From Lactiplantibacillus herbarum (GTDB lineage: Bacteria; Bacillota; Bacilli; Lactobacillales; Lactobacillaceae): a stretch of DNA of 48,932 nt. Positions 27,601 through 35,727 of this stretch are shown in pieces (position 1 is the stretch's first letter; each line of letters opens with the position of its first letter). Location: the NCBI RefSeq assembly GCF_001039045.1, contig NZ_LFEE01000016.1, positions 60,006 to 108,937 on the forward strand, given 5' to 3'. Both the position numbers and the translations under genes were made by a program. Under the pieces are notes generated by a model. That model searched no databases. It saw only the letters and a list, made by a program, of their open reading frames with translations, and had not been told where the DNA came from.

Positions 27601-30578
27601 CCAGTGTGACTGACGGGGACAATTATGATGGCTTGAGCTTCACAACGGTAGCTAAGGGTGGCACGGCAACCAGCTATACCAATGTCGGTACGTACACGAT
27701 GACGGGTACCACGACTGGTAATGCTAATGGTAATTACAATATTAGTTATGTTGACGGCGACTTAGTGATTGCACCAGCTGTATTGACGATTACGGTTAAC
27801 AATAATCAAGTGACTTACGATGGTAAGACGCATGGAGCCACGGTGACCGTTGCGGGTGACAACTACGATAATTTGACGTTTGCGGCGGTTGCCAAAGACG
27901 GCAGTGGCTCAACGTACACGAATGCGGGCACTTACGCAATGACCAGTGCCGTGACCGGTGATGTCGCTAATTACACGATTAAAACGGTTGATGGTCAGTT
28001 GATCATCAATAAAGCGGCGGCGACAATTAATGTTGCGGGTAAGACTTACTGGTATGACGGTACGAAGCATGATTTGACTGCTTCTGTAACTGGGATGGTT
28101 AATGGCGAAACGCTGAACTATACGTTGACGGATGGCGCAAGTGCAGTTGGTACTAAGGCTATCACGGCTCAGGTTACGGCTGATGATGTGGCTCAAAACT
28201 ATGACGTGACCGTTAATGATGGCACGTTGACCGTTGGTGATGTCACCGTTACCTATATTTATCAATATATGGGGGCGGACGGCAAGTTGCACACGGCTTC
28301 GACCAATAGTACGACGGCTAGCCACGGTACGGATGCTACTGCGAGTGACTATCTGAGTTATACATCGGCGCCACAAGCTAAGACGGGGTATAGTCTGGTT
28401 TCTAATAATAGCGACTTGGCAGCGAACGGTACTTTAGCGGGTGTTGGTGGTAATGTGGTCTACACTTACCAAGCCAATACTGAAAAGGCCACTGTCACTT
28501 ACGTTGATCAGACAACTGGTAAGACCTTGACGACGGCTGACTTAACGGGTGCCTACGGGACGACTGATAGCTATACAACGGCGGATAAAATTGCGGCGTA
28601 TGAAAAATTAGGATATCAACTAGTTGACTCGGACTTCCCAACGACGGGAGTTAGCTATGACCAAGACGGCGTCACTAAGTCTTACACGGTTAATTTGGTT
28701 CATCGGATGTTAGAAGTAACGGTTACGACGCCGGGTAAACCTGGGGAACCTATTGATACTGATAATCCGAATGGCCCTAAATATCCTAGTGGGACGGCGA
28801 CGACTGATTTAACAGCAACGAGTCACCGAACGATTAGTTACGTTGACGTTAATGGCAAGACGATGCAACCTAGTGTTGATCAAAGTGTCACTTATCAACG
28901 GACTGCTATGATTGATGTCGTGACTGGTGTAGTCACCTATGCGGATTGGACAACCGATCAAGCCGACTATCAACAAGTTGATTCACCAGTTGTAACGGGT
29001 TATACCGCTGATCAAACTAGTGTTGGCAAGGCAACCACTGCTGCCGGTGATAGTGATACTTCGGTTAAGGTCGTTTATACGGCCAACACAGAACACGCCA
29101 CGATTACTTACGTCGATCAAACGACGGGTAAAACGTTGACGACGGATCAACTGAGTGGCCAGTATGGCACAACGACTACTGATACTTCAGCGGCAGCAAT
29201 TGCTAAGTACGAAAAACAAGGTTACGAGTTGGTCGGTTCCGATGTACCAGCAGCTGGCATTGTCTACGATCAGGATGGGGTTGTTAAGCAGTACACGGTT
29301 ACCTTGAAACATCGGGTGACGACTGCGACACCAAGTCATCCAGGGACTCCAGGCCAACCAATCAATGCTGACAATCCAGATGGACCTAAGTATCCAAATG
29401 GAACGGGCGCTACTGATTTAACCGCCACGAGTCATCGGACAATTAATTATGTTGATGCGAATGGCAAGACGATGAAGCCAAGTGTTGTTCAGACGGTAAC
29501 GTACCACCGGACGGCTACGATTGACGTGGTCACTGGCGAGGTTACTTACTCGAAATGGACAACTGATCAGGCTGACTATCAACAAGTCGTTTCACCAACC
29601 ATTAAAGGATATCAGGCAGATCAAACGCAAGTTGATGGTGAGACTGTCACAGTTGGAACGGCTGACACTTCAGTTAATGTCGTTTATACGGCTAATACTG
29701 AACATGCTACGGTGAGCTATGTTGACCAAACCACGGGTAAGCTGTTGACGATGGTTGATTTGACGGGCGCTTACGGGACCAACGATGCTTATACGACTGC
29801 GGCAGCTATTGCTGAGTACAAAAAGGCTGGCTACGTCTTAAGTAGTTCTGATTTTCCAACTAGTGGTGTTGTTTATGATGAAGACGGTACGGTGAAGAAT
29901 TACACGGTACGTTTGACACATGCAAGCAGCGCAACAACGGAGACTAAGACAATCAAGCAGACGATTCACTATCAGGATAATAAGGGAAATGCGTTACAAG
30001 ATGATACTGATAGAACGATTACGTTTACGCGCACTAAAAATGTCGATCAAGTCACGGGTGAGACTACTTATAGTGGTTGGTCAACGACACAAACCGCTAG
30101 TTTTGATGCGATGACAGCACCTGAGATTGCTAAGTACCATGCTGATACAACTGGGACACAAGCAGTAACAGTTAGTGCTGACAGTCTTGATGATGAGCAA
30201 ACGATTGTTTACACCTTGGATGATGATAATGGGTCAAATGGTGAGACACCAACTGATCCAAAAGAACCCACTGAAGTTGTTGAGTCACCGGATCAAATCA
30301 ATCCGGGGTCAGAACAATCTGAGACTGAAGCGAGCGTAACGAATAAAAAACAGCAGTCTTCAGTAGTTAAAAAGAATGCTGCAACTGTTACAACGAATGA
30401 AAATCATGTTCAACCATTAACTGACCATTCAACAAATCAACAAGCAGAATCAAAACAGGCAACGTTACCACAAACGGGTGATGATCGCCAAGCAAGTATT
30501 GCGGCAGAATTACTTGGGCTAACAGCCGCTACGTTACTAGCTGGTTTAGGAATGATTCTTCGGAAACGACATGAATAA
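21693..30578 (+). CDS. Giant LPXTG adhesin: KxYKxGKxW signal, Ser-rich, about 20 MBG repeats, MucBP modules
   Basis: A 2961-residue wall-anchored surface protein. Order: KxYKxGKxW signal (KLYKAGRNWVTAGIT; cleavage near AKA-ATN), Ser/Ala/Thr-rich stalk (about 50-225), N-domain shared with adhesin 1, about 20 MBG-type beta repeats of roughly 80 residues (23.36-28.24 kb), three MucBP-like modules (TYVDQTTGKTL; PGxPGxPI.xxNPxGPKYP linkers), a charged Lys/Gln/Asn-rich wall-spanning part, then LPQTG (2925-2929), a hydrophobic helix and RKRHE. Sortase should link it to peptidoglycan, with the repeat stalk lifting the binding domains off the surface. The ATG at 21693 follows GGAGG; a TTG five codons earlier is inside that site. 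It is intact despite the repeats. Binding to mucus or other glycans is inferred from MucBP. Confidence 0.9.
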   Translation: MKNRLDRMASEGKTHYKLYKAGRNWVTAGITVFTVGAGLTFSLVDQAKAATNTSSSESDNSSSVSSSSTTATENTAVLKTTSAAATSASATAATSVATANSAASDSHSTAASNASSTGSTATSTATESTSTSASSAQSTAKSATSTTDSQSTQASSSAATSSSASSQTTSTDSTSSASGDTASTSTSTANSSSTPVTSTATSATPVKSSASLKSTMAKSAKMAAAATSTTTTDTDAKTTTTTITDSNGVTLTIINSYGKTMTYKTDSDVGAGSAGLRDLYTLLESTDNGIAEGDGLTTIYVQDSKGNYLTDNSGQRVNLLFLMTNDGVSDESLAANFTITYTNVAGTVSTDVSADTWTDLTDAGTYHLTITSAGIQSLTNLLADKESNFILPDGETVADFTPSFDSSADYSFQIQIVPATLGLVTSTTGINEIKVSSESQNYNGTISQSPKTISLFDGTSRSQPAITITNGIVTAVKSADGSSAKVGDVVFTSDDFSQIFTYTYTSNADNLTGADVGKYTISLSDTGLAKLQAYLGQNFIVSAAATTSNVPTLTINKATLTVNTASDEVTYNAKSHTTGVTVGTNYDGIVAGDYTTATGTNAGVYQITPTYTGTKAAIIARNYTLSSVAGTLTIDKAALTVSVKSVSGRYKKIYDSTTGTYPADAYLYGTTASVTTGTNYDGLTFSAVSEDDGVTTGYSNVGVYAMTGITSDDLSNYSVAYVDGTITITPMPITVRINTFTSTYNHTARTLTTDVVSGTNFDYMTFTATGADGSGNGSYTNAGTYLMTGTTVSDLSNYTVTYQDAYMIINPIVMTVTVAASEVTYDKQAHGTTVKSTGSNPDKMVFTAVAADGSGNTTYTNVGSYTMTATTDNVNSINYTITYVNADLVIDPAALTVTVNNQTLDYNGQTQGTTATLTSGTNYDNLTLSAVAKTDSSITGYKNAGSYAMTGLASGTGSTNYTITYVDGTLTINKAALTVTANDNTIIYDGQTHGTSTTVTKGTNYDNLTFDAVAKTDGTTTGYTNVGSYTMTGMTTDDTANYDITYVDGTLVINKAQLTVSVDDLTKVYDGNTYGTTATVTSGDDYDNLTFNVVAKSDNSTTGYKNVGSYTMVASANGTTAANYDINYVDGTITITPAALVVTVDKSAVTYDKTAHGTTVSVAGNDYDNLTFSATASDGSGNATYTNAGTYDMTGTTSDDTSNYTITYVDGTLTINKATLTVTVNDSKLTYDGQAHGTTTVTSGTNYDDLTFAAVAKTDGTTTSYTNVGSYGMTGTTTDDTSNYAITYKDGTLVIDKAALTVSVNASNQVYNGQNHGTTAGVTSGDDYDNLTFNVVAKSDNSTTGYKNVGSYTMVAVTNDAAAANYDISYVDGTLTITPAALTVTVNGSTIIYDGKAHGTDTTVTSGTNYDDLAFDAVAKSDGSTASYTNVGSYDMTGMTTDDTSNYTITYKDGTLVINKAQLTVAVDNLTQVYDGKTHGTTAKVTSGNDYDNLTFNVVAKSDNSTTGYKNVGNYTMVASANGTTAANYDINYVDGTIAITPAALTVTVNNNKVTYDSQEHGTTASVTSGDNYDNLAFTTIAKDGTATSYKNVGSYAMTGATADNADGNYTITYVDGTLAITPAALTVTVNNPSVTYDGQEHSTTASVTDGTNYDNLTFTTAAADGTTSYRNVGEYVMTGTTADNVNNNYTITYVDGTLAITPAALTVTVNNNTAVYDSKTHGTTTTVTDGTDYDNLVFTTVAKSDGTTMSYKNVGSYAMTGQTASADASNYDITYVDGTLAITPAKLTVTVNKDSVTYDAKNHGLTAGVTSGTNYDNLTFNTVGTDGVTTSYKNAGSYTMTGTTTDNTNNNYDISYVDNTLTITPAALTVTVNKDSTVYDAKDHSLTAGVTAGTNYDNLMFTTVGTDGTTTSYKNVGNYVMTGTTTGNTAGNYTISYVDGTLAITPAALTVTVNKNAATYDGQAHGTTASVTDGDNYDGLSFTTVAKGGTATSYTNVGTYTMTGTTTGNANGNYNISYVDGDLVIAPAVLTITVNNNQVTYDGKTHGATVTVAGDNYDNLTFAAVAKDGSGSTYTNAGTYAMTSAVTGDVANYTIKTVDGQLIINKAAATINVAGKTYWYDGTKHDLTASVTGMVNGETLNYTLTDGASAVGTKAITAQVTADDVAQNYDVTVNDGTLTVGDVTVTYIYQYMGADGKLHTASTNSTTASHGTDATASDYLSYTSAPQAKTGYSLVSNNSDLAANGTLAGVGGNVVYTYQANTEKATVTYVDQTTGKTLTTADLTGAYGTTDSYTTADKIAAYEKLGYQLVDSDFPTTGVSYDQDGVTKSYTVNLVHRMLEVTVTTPGKPGEPIDTDNPNGPKYPSGTATTDLTATSHRTISYVDVNGKTMQPSVDQSVTYQRTAMIDVVTGVVTYADWTTDQADYQQVDSPVVTGYTADQTSVGKATTAAGDSDTSVKVVYTANTEHATITYVDQTTGKTLTTDQLSGQYGTTTTDTSAAAIAKYEKQGYELVGSDVPAAGIVYDQDGVVKQYTVTLKHRVTTATPSHPGTPGQPINADNPDGPKYPNGTGATDLTATSHRTINYVDANGKTMKPSVVQTVTYHRTATIDVVTGEVTYSKWTTDQADYQQVVSPTIKGYQADQTQVDGETVTVGTADTSVNVVYTANTEHATVSYVDQTTGKLLTMVDLTGAYGTNDAYTTAAAIAEYKKAGYVLSSSDFPTSGVVYDEDGTVKNYTVRLTHASSATTETKTIKQTIHYQDNKGNALQDDTDRTITFTRTKNVDQVTGETTYSGWSTTQTASFDAMTAPEIAKYHADTTGTQAVTVSADSLDDEQTIVYTLDDDNGSNGETPTDPKEPTEVVESPDQINPGSEQSETEASVTNKKQQSSVVKKNAATVTTNENHVQPLTDHSTNQQAESKQATLPQTGDDRQASIAAELLGLTAATLLAGLGMILRKRHE
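23364..28240 (+). repeat. Array of about 20 MBG-domain coding repeats (unit about 240 bp)
   Basis: Each unit encodes LTVTVN...VTYDG..HGTT..VTSGTNYDNLTF..VAK..GTTTSYKNVGSY.MTG...NYTITYVDGTL.I..A in broken form. I count 19 full units and a shorter last one. The first and last units match the only two MBG units of adhesin 1, so the middle 18 are an expansion. Three units (near 24.93, 25.66 and 26.15 kb) share an almost identical block of about 100 bases encoding NLTFNVVAKSDNSTTGYKN, and each is preceded by units of another common subtype. Duplication of two- or three-unit blocks is therefore likely. Confidence 0.85.
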
Positions 30579-30609
30579 CAGAGCGTTATGAAAAAAGGGG
30601 TGTTATTAT

Positions 30610-31092
30610 ATGTCAGTGATGATTGATTTGACTGGCCAGACGTTCAACCGACTAACGGTGATTGAGCGTGGGGGAACATCAAAGAATGGCAATGCTCTTT
30701 GGCGGTGTCAATGTAGTTGTGGTAATCAAACGGTTGTGGACTCTTACGCATTGCGTCATGGTAAGATCAGAAGTTGTGGGTGCCTATCGCGTGAGCTTAG
30801 TGCAGTGAATATTCGGAAAAATCCGAAGACACTGGCAAGCATGGGACATACTAGTAATTTTCAAATTCATGATCACCATACGGATATCCCTTCACAGGTG
30901 CTGTCTAAACGTAATAAGAGCGGTGTGATTGGTGTCAGTTGGGATAAGAATGCCCAACGGTGGGTAGCTCATTTCTATTACAAGGGTGTCTACCTATTGA
31001 ATAAACAGTATATCCACTTTGAAGATGCAGTTGCGGCTAGACGTGCAATTGAACGTCAATATTTGAAGCAGCAACCTGTCCTAAGTGAATAA
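30610..31092 (+). CDS. AP2-domain protein with N-terminal zinc-ribbon-like module
   Basis: A 160-residue basic protein. Residues 5-60 (LTGQTFNRLTVIERGG ... CQCSCG ... SCGCLSRE) form the Cys-rich module often found at the start of phage-type AP2 and homing-endonuclease-associated proteins; the cysteines (CxCxCG and SCGC) could bind zinc. Residues 100-150 (NKSGVIGVSWDKNAQRWVAHF ... FEDAVAARRAIE, in pieces) are an AP2/ERF-like DNA-binding domain. No HNH nuclease motif is present. It begins 31 bases after the giant adhesin, with AAAAAGGGG as ribosome site, and has its own terminator. It could be a DNA-binding remnant of a mobile element or a local regulator; which one is not decidable here. Confidence 0.8.
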   Translation: MSVMIDLTGQTFNRLTVIERGGTSKNGNALWRCQCSCGNQTVVDSYALRHGKIRSCGCLSRELSAVNIRKNPKTLASMGHTSNFQIHDHHTDIPSQVLSKRNKSGVIGVSWDKNAQRWVAHFYYKGVYLLNKQYIHFEDAVAARRAIERQYLKQQPVLSE

Positions 31093-31094
31093 AT

Positions 31095-31138
31095 AGCAAA
31101 AACGGTCAAGAGTGGGATGCCATTCTTGACCGTTTGCT
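31095..31138 (+). terminator. Terminator after the AP2 gene
   Basis: AGCAAAAACGGTCAAGA pairs with TCTTGACCGTTTGCT across a 12-base loop (a two-base A bulge). It lies two bases past the stop codon and probably also closes adhesin read-through. Confidence 0.8.
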
Positions 31139-31271
31139 ATATCTAAGATGTTTCTCAAATGCAAAGGTTCAATTGATAGCAATAATCGTGCTGATTGAAT
31201 CCTTTATTTTGGTGCGATTTCTGGTAAGCTTAAACTAATATCAAATCAGTAAGAAAGAAGTTGGGGGATCA

Positions 31272-31922
31272 ATGTTAAAAGATGATCAGATTGTCTGGGC
31301 AGTTCACCAGATGGAAGCAGATATTGGCCCAGTTGGACCATCACTGGATTCAAGAACGCCGTTTCAATATCTTATATCCGTTATTTTGAGTGCTCAGGCG
31401 ACCGATGTTTCGGTCAATAAGGTGACACCGGTGTTATTTGGGAAATATCCTGAACCCAAAGACTTAATGGTCGCGGATGTGACGGATGTTGAAACGATTA
31501 TTAAGAGTGTTGGTCTGTTTCGGAATAAGGCTAAGAATATTATTAAAACGGCTAGAATTGTCCATGAAGAGTTAAATGACGTGGTACCAACTGATCGTAA
31601 GGGTATCATGGCACTGCCCGGTGCGGGGCGTAAGACGGCTAACGTGGTTTTGAGTGACGTCTTTGAGCAGAATACTTTTGCGGTAGATACGCACGTTTCC
31701 GCCATTTCAAAACGACTCCACTTTGTTGAACAAGCGGCATCGCCATTGCAAGTTGAGCAAAAGATTGTGGGCGTTTTGGACCCAGACGAGTTACATCAGG
31801 CTCACCACACTATGATTGAGTATGGACGTAAATACTCGATGAAGCTGACGCCAGATAAAGAGGTTTGTCAGCTGATTATCGACTGCGACAAATTGAACGA
31901 AGAGAACGAATCAGGACTATAA
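31272..31922 (+). CDS. nth: Endonuclease III-like DNA glycosylase/AP lyase lacking half its Fe-S ligands
   Basis: A 216-residue base-excision repair enzyme that removes oxidised pyrimidines and nicks abasic sites. The helix-hairpin-helix LPGAGRKTANVVL carries the catalytic Lys121, and AVDTHV carries Asp139. Length is normal. The C-terminal cluster loop of E. coli Nth is Cys-X6-Cys-X2-Cys-X5-Cys; aligned by the GR...P framework, positions 1 and 2 are Ser189 and Lys196 here, and only Cys199 and Cys205 remain. A [4Fe-4S] cluster is therefore unlikely, although the catalytic core is whole. The ATG follows TTGGGGGATCA. Monocistronic. Confidence 0.92.
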   Translation: MLKDDQIVWAVHQMEADIGPVGPSLDSRTPFQYLISVILSAQATDVSVNKVTPVLFGKYPEPKDLMVADVTDVETIIKSVGLFRNKAKNIIKTARIVHEELNDVVPTDRKGIMALPGAGRKTANVVLSDVFEQNTFAVDTHVSAISKRLHFVEQAASPLQVEQKIVGVLDPDELHQAHHTMIEYGRKYSMKLTPDKEVCQLIIDCDKLNEENESGL

Positions 31923-31966
31923 AAACAGGCCAACGAAATGCTGAAATTTCGTTGGCCTGTTTTTTG
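31922..31966. terminator. Strong bidirectional terminator between nth and the glycan operon
   Basis: Arms AAAACAGGCCAACGAAAT and its complement around GCTGA, with flanking A and T runs. It directly follows nth and lies 24 bases past the last minus-strand operon gene, so it serves both. Confidence 0.92.
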
Positions 31967-31989
31967 ATTGGTAACTACAAAAACGCCAT

Positions 31990-33849
31990 TTAATTGATTT
32001 TTGAGGTCGTCGAAAGTTGACGTAAATGCCCGCTTTCAACCTTGAAGAGTCCGGTGCTGATACGTTGGTGATAGAACTTGTACATGCCATGAGCAAAGCT
32101 TTTATCGTATTTGGGTACTGCAATGTACTGATATTGGTTGATGTTCTTTTTGAATGTTGTTGCCGACTTACTAAAGACGGCTTGCCCAGTTGTGTTATTC
32201 GTAAAGAAATAGTAATTGGCTAAGTAGCCCGCGTAGTACGTTGTAACTTCCACCTTTTGTGGATCAACTATTAAAATCTTAGTATTATTCAAATTGGTTG
32301 TTGGCTTGGCAATCTTCGTGAGCATCACGGGTAAGGGGCGCCGGTTGTAATGATTCGTGAAGTTAGTCCCGTTGATTTCCGAATACATCATGATGACAGC
32401 GAAGAACATCACTAAAAAGGTCGCAAGCTGGTAGCCATTCTTAGTCCAGATTGATTGAAAGTTGCGGGGACTGCGACTTTCAAAATCCTGCTCATAGAAG
32501 GTCTCATCGATGACTCGAACTAAGACGATGGCCCCAATGAATAGGTTCAAGATAACGATTGTCGACATGTAACGTTCAAAACCGTCCAAAGTAATCGCCT
32601 CATCGTAAGGCATTGAGAGAACGTACATCCCTAGTAAGCTGAAGTAGTAGAGTAGTGAGGCCAAGTCGAGCCAACTGATGATTTTTAATAAATCATTGGG
32701 ATGGTGACAGCCATACTTGATAATGGCCCACGCGCCAATCAGCAAAATGTTCAGTGCTAGGAAACCTTGAGTGGACAGTGATGACAAACTAAAAATCGTC
32801 TTTAAGAATTGCTGGCTGATTGATAATAATCCCGTCATACCATCGTGGCTTAACTGACTTTGATACGCACTAGCACTGATTTCATGCTTAGAAGTTGTAA
32901 AGGTCAGTTTAACGTGGACTTCCCACCAAATAAAGGGCAATACTGCGACTAATAAAGTTCCAAGCCACATGCCACTAACCTTCAGGACTTTTTTAAACCA
33001 GCGTTTAGCCGAGATATTATGAATTAGCATGTAGAGGTAATAGCCGGCAACAATGGCAACAAAGAAAGCCGCTGAGTTTTTAACCAGTAACAGGCTACCG
33101 CTAAAGAGGGCGACGTGTGCTGCTTGCATCCGTGGTCGGTGACGATAGATGAAGGTTCCAACTAGCGCAGCCATGGTCAATACGGCCAGCACATAGTCCA
33201 CTAATAAGTTATTCAACCGAATGTTGATGTTGAACACGTATGAGATTGCAATGACCAGACACAGTAGCATTGAATTCAGGCCGCGAGTCCGGTCGCGGAG
33301 CGTCGCAAAGATGGCGTAACTGGCTGCCCAGATGAGAGCAAACTGTGCAACGAGCATGGCCCCAGAGCTAAAACCGACAAAAGTGACGAACTGTGTCATG
33401 AATAGCGCGGTTGCTGGTGGATATGAGGTGAACGAAATAATCGTATCGCTAGCACCGGGTAAGTGGCCGGTATAGGTTAGGAATTTAACGATCGTAGCCC
33501 AGTGTGAGAAGTTGTCATAGTGGACCAACGGACTGCGAAATAGGACTAGCGCCATGACTAATCCTAGAAATGCCATCCAGATGTCAAAGAGATGGATGCC
33601 TTCATAGTGAAAGTGAACGTGACCAAGATAGCCTAGCATTAAGCGCAGGCCTAGTAGCAGTACACCGAGACTGGTTACGACCCAGATACCAATTCGTAAC
33701 CAGTCTAGCATGGCAAAGATGTAGAGTAGATTGATTTGAACTAAGATACCGGTAATCCACGTTAGATAGGGATTGACGTGCAGCCAGCGCATCGCACTGC
33801 TGTAGCCGATAAGTGCTAAGCAAAAGAAAATCAGGCCAAGTATTGCCAA
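31990..33849 (-). CDS. Multi-pass membrane protein, putative GT-C-type glycosyltransferase (paralogue B)
   Basis: A 619-residue integral membrane protein with roughly 12 hydrophobic segments through residue 510 and a short extracytoplasmic C-terminal domain (ILIVDPQKVEVTTYYAGYL). An early extracellular-type loop contains LVHYDNFSHWATIVKFL, then ISFTSYPPATALF; an Asp in such a loop suits the metal-dependent active site of GT-C transferases that use polyprenyl-phosphate sugars. That is inference from fold, since no family match is certain. Translation starts at TTG with AAAGGTGG upstream. It is the last gene of a four-gene operon and close to its neighbour at 33872 in length and motif order. 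Confidence 0.72.
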   Translation of the reverse strand: MAILGLIFFCLALIGYSSAMRWLHVNPYLTWITGILVQINLLYIFAMLDWLRIGIWVVTSLGVLLLGLRLMLGYLGHVHFHYEGIHLFDIWMAFLGLVMALVLFRSPLVHYDNFSHWATIVKFLTYTGHLPGASDTIISFTSYPPATALFMTQFVTFVGFSSGAMLVAQFALIWAASYAIFATLRDRTRGLNSMLLCLVIAISYVFNINIRLNNLLVDYVLAVLTMAALVGTFIYRHRPRMQAAHVALFSGSLLLVKNSAAFFVAIVAGYYLYMLIHNISAKRWFKKVLKVSGMWLGTLLVAVLPFIWWEVHVKLTFTTSKHEISASAYQSQLSHDGMTGLLSISQQFLKTIFSLSSLSTQGFLALNILLIGAWAIIKYGCHHPNDLLKIISWLDLASLLYYFSLLGMYVLSMPYDEAITLDGFERYMSTIVILNLFIGAIVLVRVIDETFYEQDFESRSPRNFQSIWTKNGYQLATFLVMFFAVIMMYSEINGTNFTNHYNRRPLPVMLTKIAKPTTNLNNTKILIVDPQKVEVTTYYAGYLANYYFFTNNTTGQAVFSKSATTFKKNINQYQYIAVPKYDKSFAHGMYKFYHQRISTGLFKVESGHLRQLSTTSKIN

Positions 33850-33871
33850 AATACTGCCACCTTTCGTAAAG

Positions 33872-35713
33872 TTATTGCATGCGTTGTAAGCCGGTCTTGG
33901 TGATTTTAAATAGTCCGGTTACGACGTGTTGATGGAAGACTTTTTGAGTTAAAACCGTAAAAGTTCGATGGGTTTCGGGAATCGCAACGTAATCGTAACT
34001 TTCAATCGTTTGCTTGAAGACTTTAGGGGTCATCATAAAGTTTTCCTGACCGACAGCTTTATCGGTAAAGTAATAGTAGCGGCCAACGTAACCAGCATAG
34101 TAGTCGTTGACGTCGACTTCTTCGGGATCCACAATCAGGACCTTTTTATGATTTAAATGAGTCCAAGGCTTGGAGATGCGAGTCATTTGTAAAGGTAGCG
34201 TATTATGGTTCATCTTGTTGGTAAACTTAGTTCCGGTAATTTCAGAATACATCATCGTGATAGCAAAGAAACCAATGACCAGTGTGGATATTTGGTATAG
34301 ATTTTTAGTGGCCGCACTCTTGAAAGCCTGCGTATTGCGTTTTTGAAAGTTCTGCTCAAATTGTAGCCGATCTAGGACTCTTACGAGGGCAATTGCCCCA
34401 ATAAAAAGGTTCAAAATAACGATACTAGCCATGTAGCGTTCAAAACCGTCTAATAGAATCGCTTCAGCATAGGGCATGGATAGGATGTACATGCCGAAGA
34501 GGCTGCCATAGTAGGCAATGAAGACGACATCAAGTAAGACGGCCATACCGAGCAAGTTATTGCGTTGATGATGGCGTAGGCGGATGAAGAGCCAAGTTCC
34601 TATCAGAACGATGTTGATGAGCAGGATACCCTTAGTTGATAGTGAATTAAGACTACAGATCTGTTCGATGAATTTATGACCGATTTTAAATAATTCTTGG
34701 CGACTTTCACCACTCAATTGTTTGGCATAGGCCTGACTGCTGATCTGATGCTTCGAGACGGTAAACGTATGCTTGACGTGCCACTCCCACCAGAGAAACG
34801 GGGCAACACCAAGCGCAATGGTTGCAGCAAACTGTAAAGGAATCGTTAATAGTTGCTGATACCAGTGGCCGTGTCTGTTGGCAATCAAGGTGTATAGGAA
34901 GTAAACACCGATCATGACCACGAAAAAAGTGGCCGAGTTCTTAACTAATAGAAGTGCTGCAACAAAGAGTGCGACGTGCCCGCAAAGCAGTGCGGGACGT
35001 TTGCGGTAGACGAAGATACCGACTATCGCAGCGATGGTGACGATTGGTAAAACGTAATCAACTAAGAGATTGTTCAAACGGATGGCAACGTTGAAGACGA
35101 ATGAGATTGCCAAAGTAAAGCATAGAATGAAGCTAGTTAAGGCCCGAGCACGGTCGCGCAGCCCCGCAAAAATGGCGTAGGCCGCGGCCCAAATCAAAAT
35201 AAACTGGGCGACTAACATCGTACCGTCACTGAAGCCCGTCCAATGAACAAATTGCGTGATGAATAGTGCAGTTGCTGGTGGGTAGGACGTGAAAGAGATC
35301 AACTGATCAGCGGCACCGGGTAACCGGCCTGTGAAGGTCATGAATTTCACCATCACCGCCCAGTGGGAAAAGTTATCGTAATGGACCAGGGGGCTATTTA
35401 ATAAAGCCTGCCCAGTCGCAATACCTAAGCCTAGCATCCAGAAGTCGAAGAGATGAATCCCTTCAAATGGCAATTGGCCCTTGTGCCAGAAACTGAGCCC
35501 AAACCATAAAACTAATAGCACTAAGCCGAGATAAGTAACGACTTGAATGCCTAAGTTCAGTATGCCAACCATGGCGAAGCCGTATAACATTACAATTTGA
35601 ACTAACATTGAGGTGATCCACGCCAAGTACGGATTGACGCCTAAACGCCGCAGTGTGCCGTTGTACCCCAGTAGTCCTAATACATAGATGAGAAAACCAA
35701 ACCAAGCGGTCAT
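33872..35713 (-). CDS. Multi-pass membrane protein, putative GT-C-type glycosyltransferase (paralogue A)
   Basis: A 613-residue tandem paralogue of the preceding entry. It keeps the same landmarks: GIHLFDFW, LVHYDNFSHWAVMVKF, ISFTSYPPATALFITQF, RLNNLLVDYVLP, ILLDGFERYMASIVILN and the C-terminal VLIVDPEEVDVNDYYAGY. About 12 membrane segments are followed by a small soluble end. AGGAGG upstream of the ATG overlaps the stop of the BcsA-like gene, so translation is linked. The paired copies suggest two related transfer steps, or a heterodimer, in building or decorating an envelope glycan. The donor is probably a lipid-linked sugar made by the GT2-GtrA protein of the operon. Function is inferred, not recognised. 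Confidence 0.72.
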   Translation of the reverse strand: MTAWFGFLIYVLGLLGYNGTLRRLGVNPYLAWITSMLVQIVMLYGFAMVGILNLGIQVVTYLGLVLLVLWFGLSFWHKGQLPFEGIHLFDFWMLGLGIATGQALLNSPLVHYDNFSHWAVMVKFMTFTGRLPGAADQLISFTSYPPATALFITQFVHWTGFSDGTMLVAQFILIWAAAYAIFAGLRDRARALTSFILCFTLAISFVFNVAIRLNNLLVDYVLPIVTIAAIVGIFVYRKRPALLCGHVALFVAALLLVKNSATFFVVMIGVYFLYTLIANRHGHWYQQLLTIPLQFAATIALGVAPFLWWEWHVKHTFTVSKHQISSQAYAKQLSGESRQELFKIGHKFIEQICSLNSLSTKGILLINIVLIGTWLFIRLRHHQRNNLLGMAVLLDVVFIAYYGSLFGMYILSMPYAEAILLDGFERYMASIVILNLFIGAIALVRVLDRLQFEQNFQKRNTQAFKSAATKNLYQISTLVIGFFAITMMYSEITGTKFTNKMNHNTLPLQMTRISKPWTHLNHKKVLIVDPEEVDVNDYYAGYVGRYYYFTDKAVGQENFMMTPKVFKQTIESYDYVAIPETHRTFTVLTQKVFHQHVVTGLFKITKTGLQRMQ

Positions 35714-35727
35714 GCCAGTTATTCCTC

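Noticed and set aside
23364-28240. Regular repeats that might suggest a CRISPR array
   Set aside because: Units are about 240 bases, coding, in one continuous frame and divergent; there are no short identical repeats with unique spacers.
23691-28376. Several minus-strand frames across the MBG array
   Set aside because: They recur with the repeat period and mirror the repeated coding strand, so they are by-products of low-complexity sequence.
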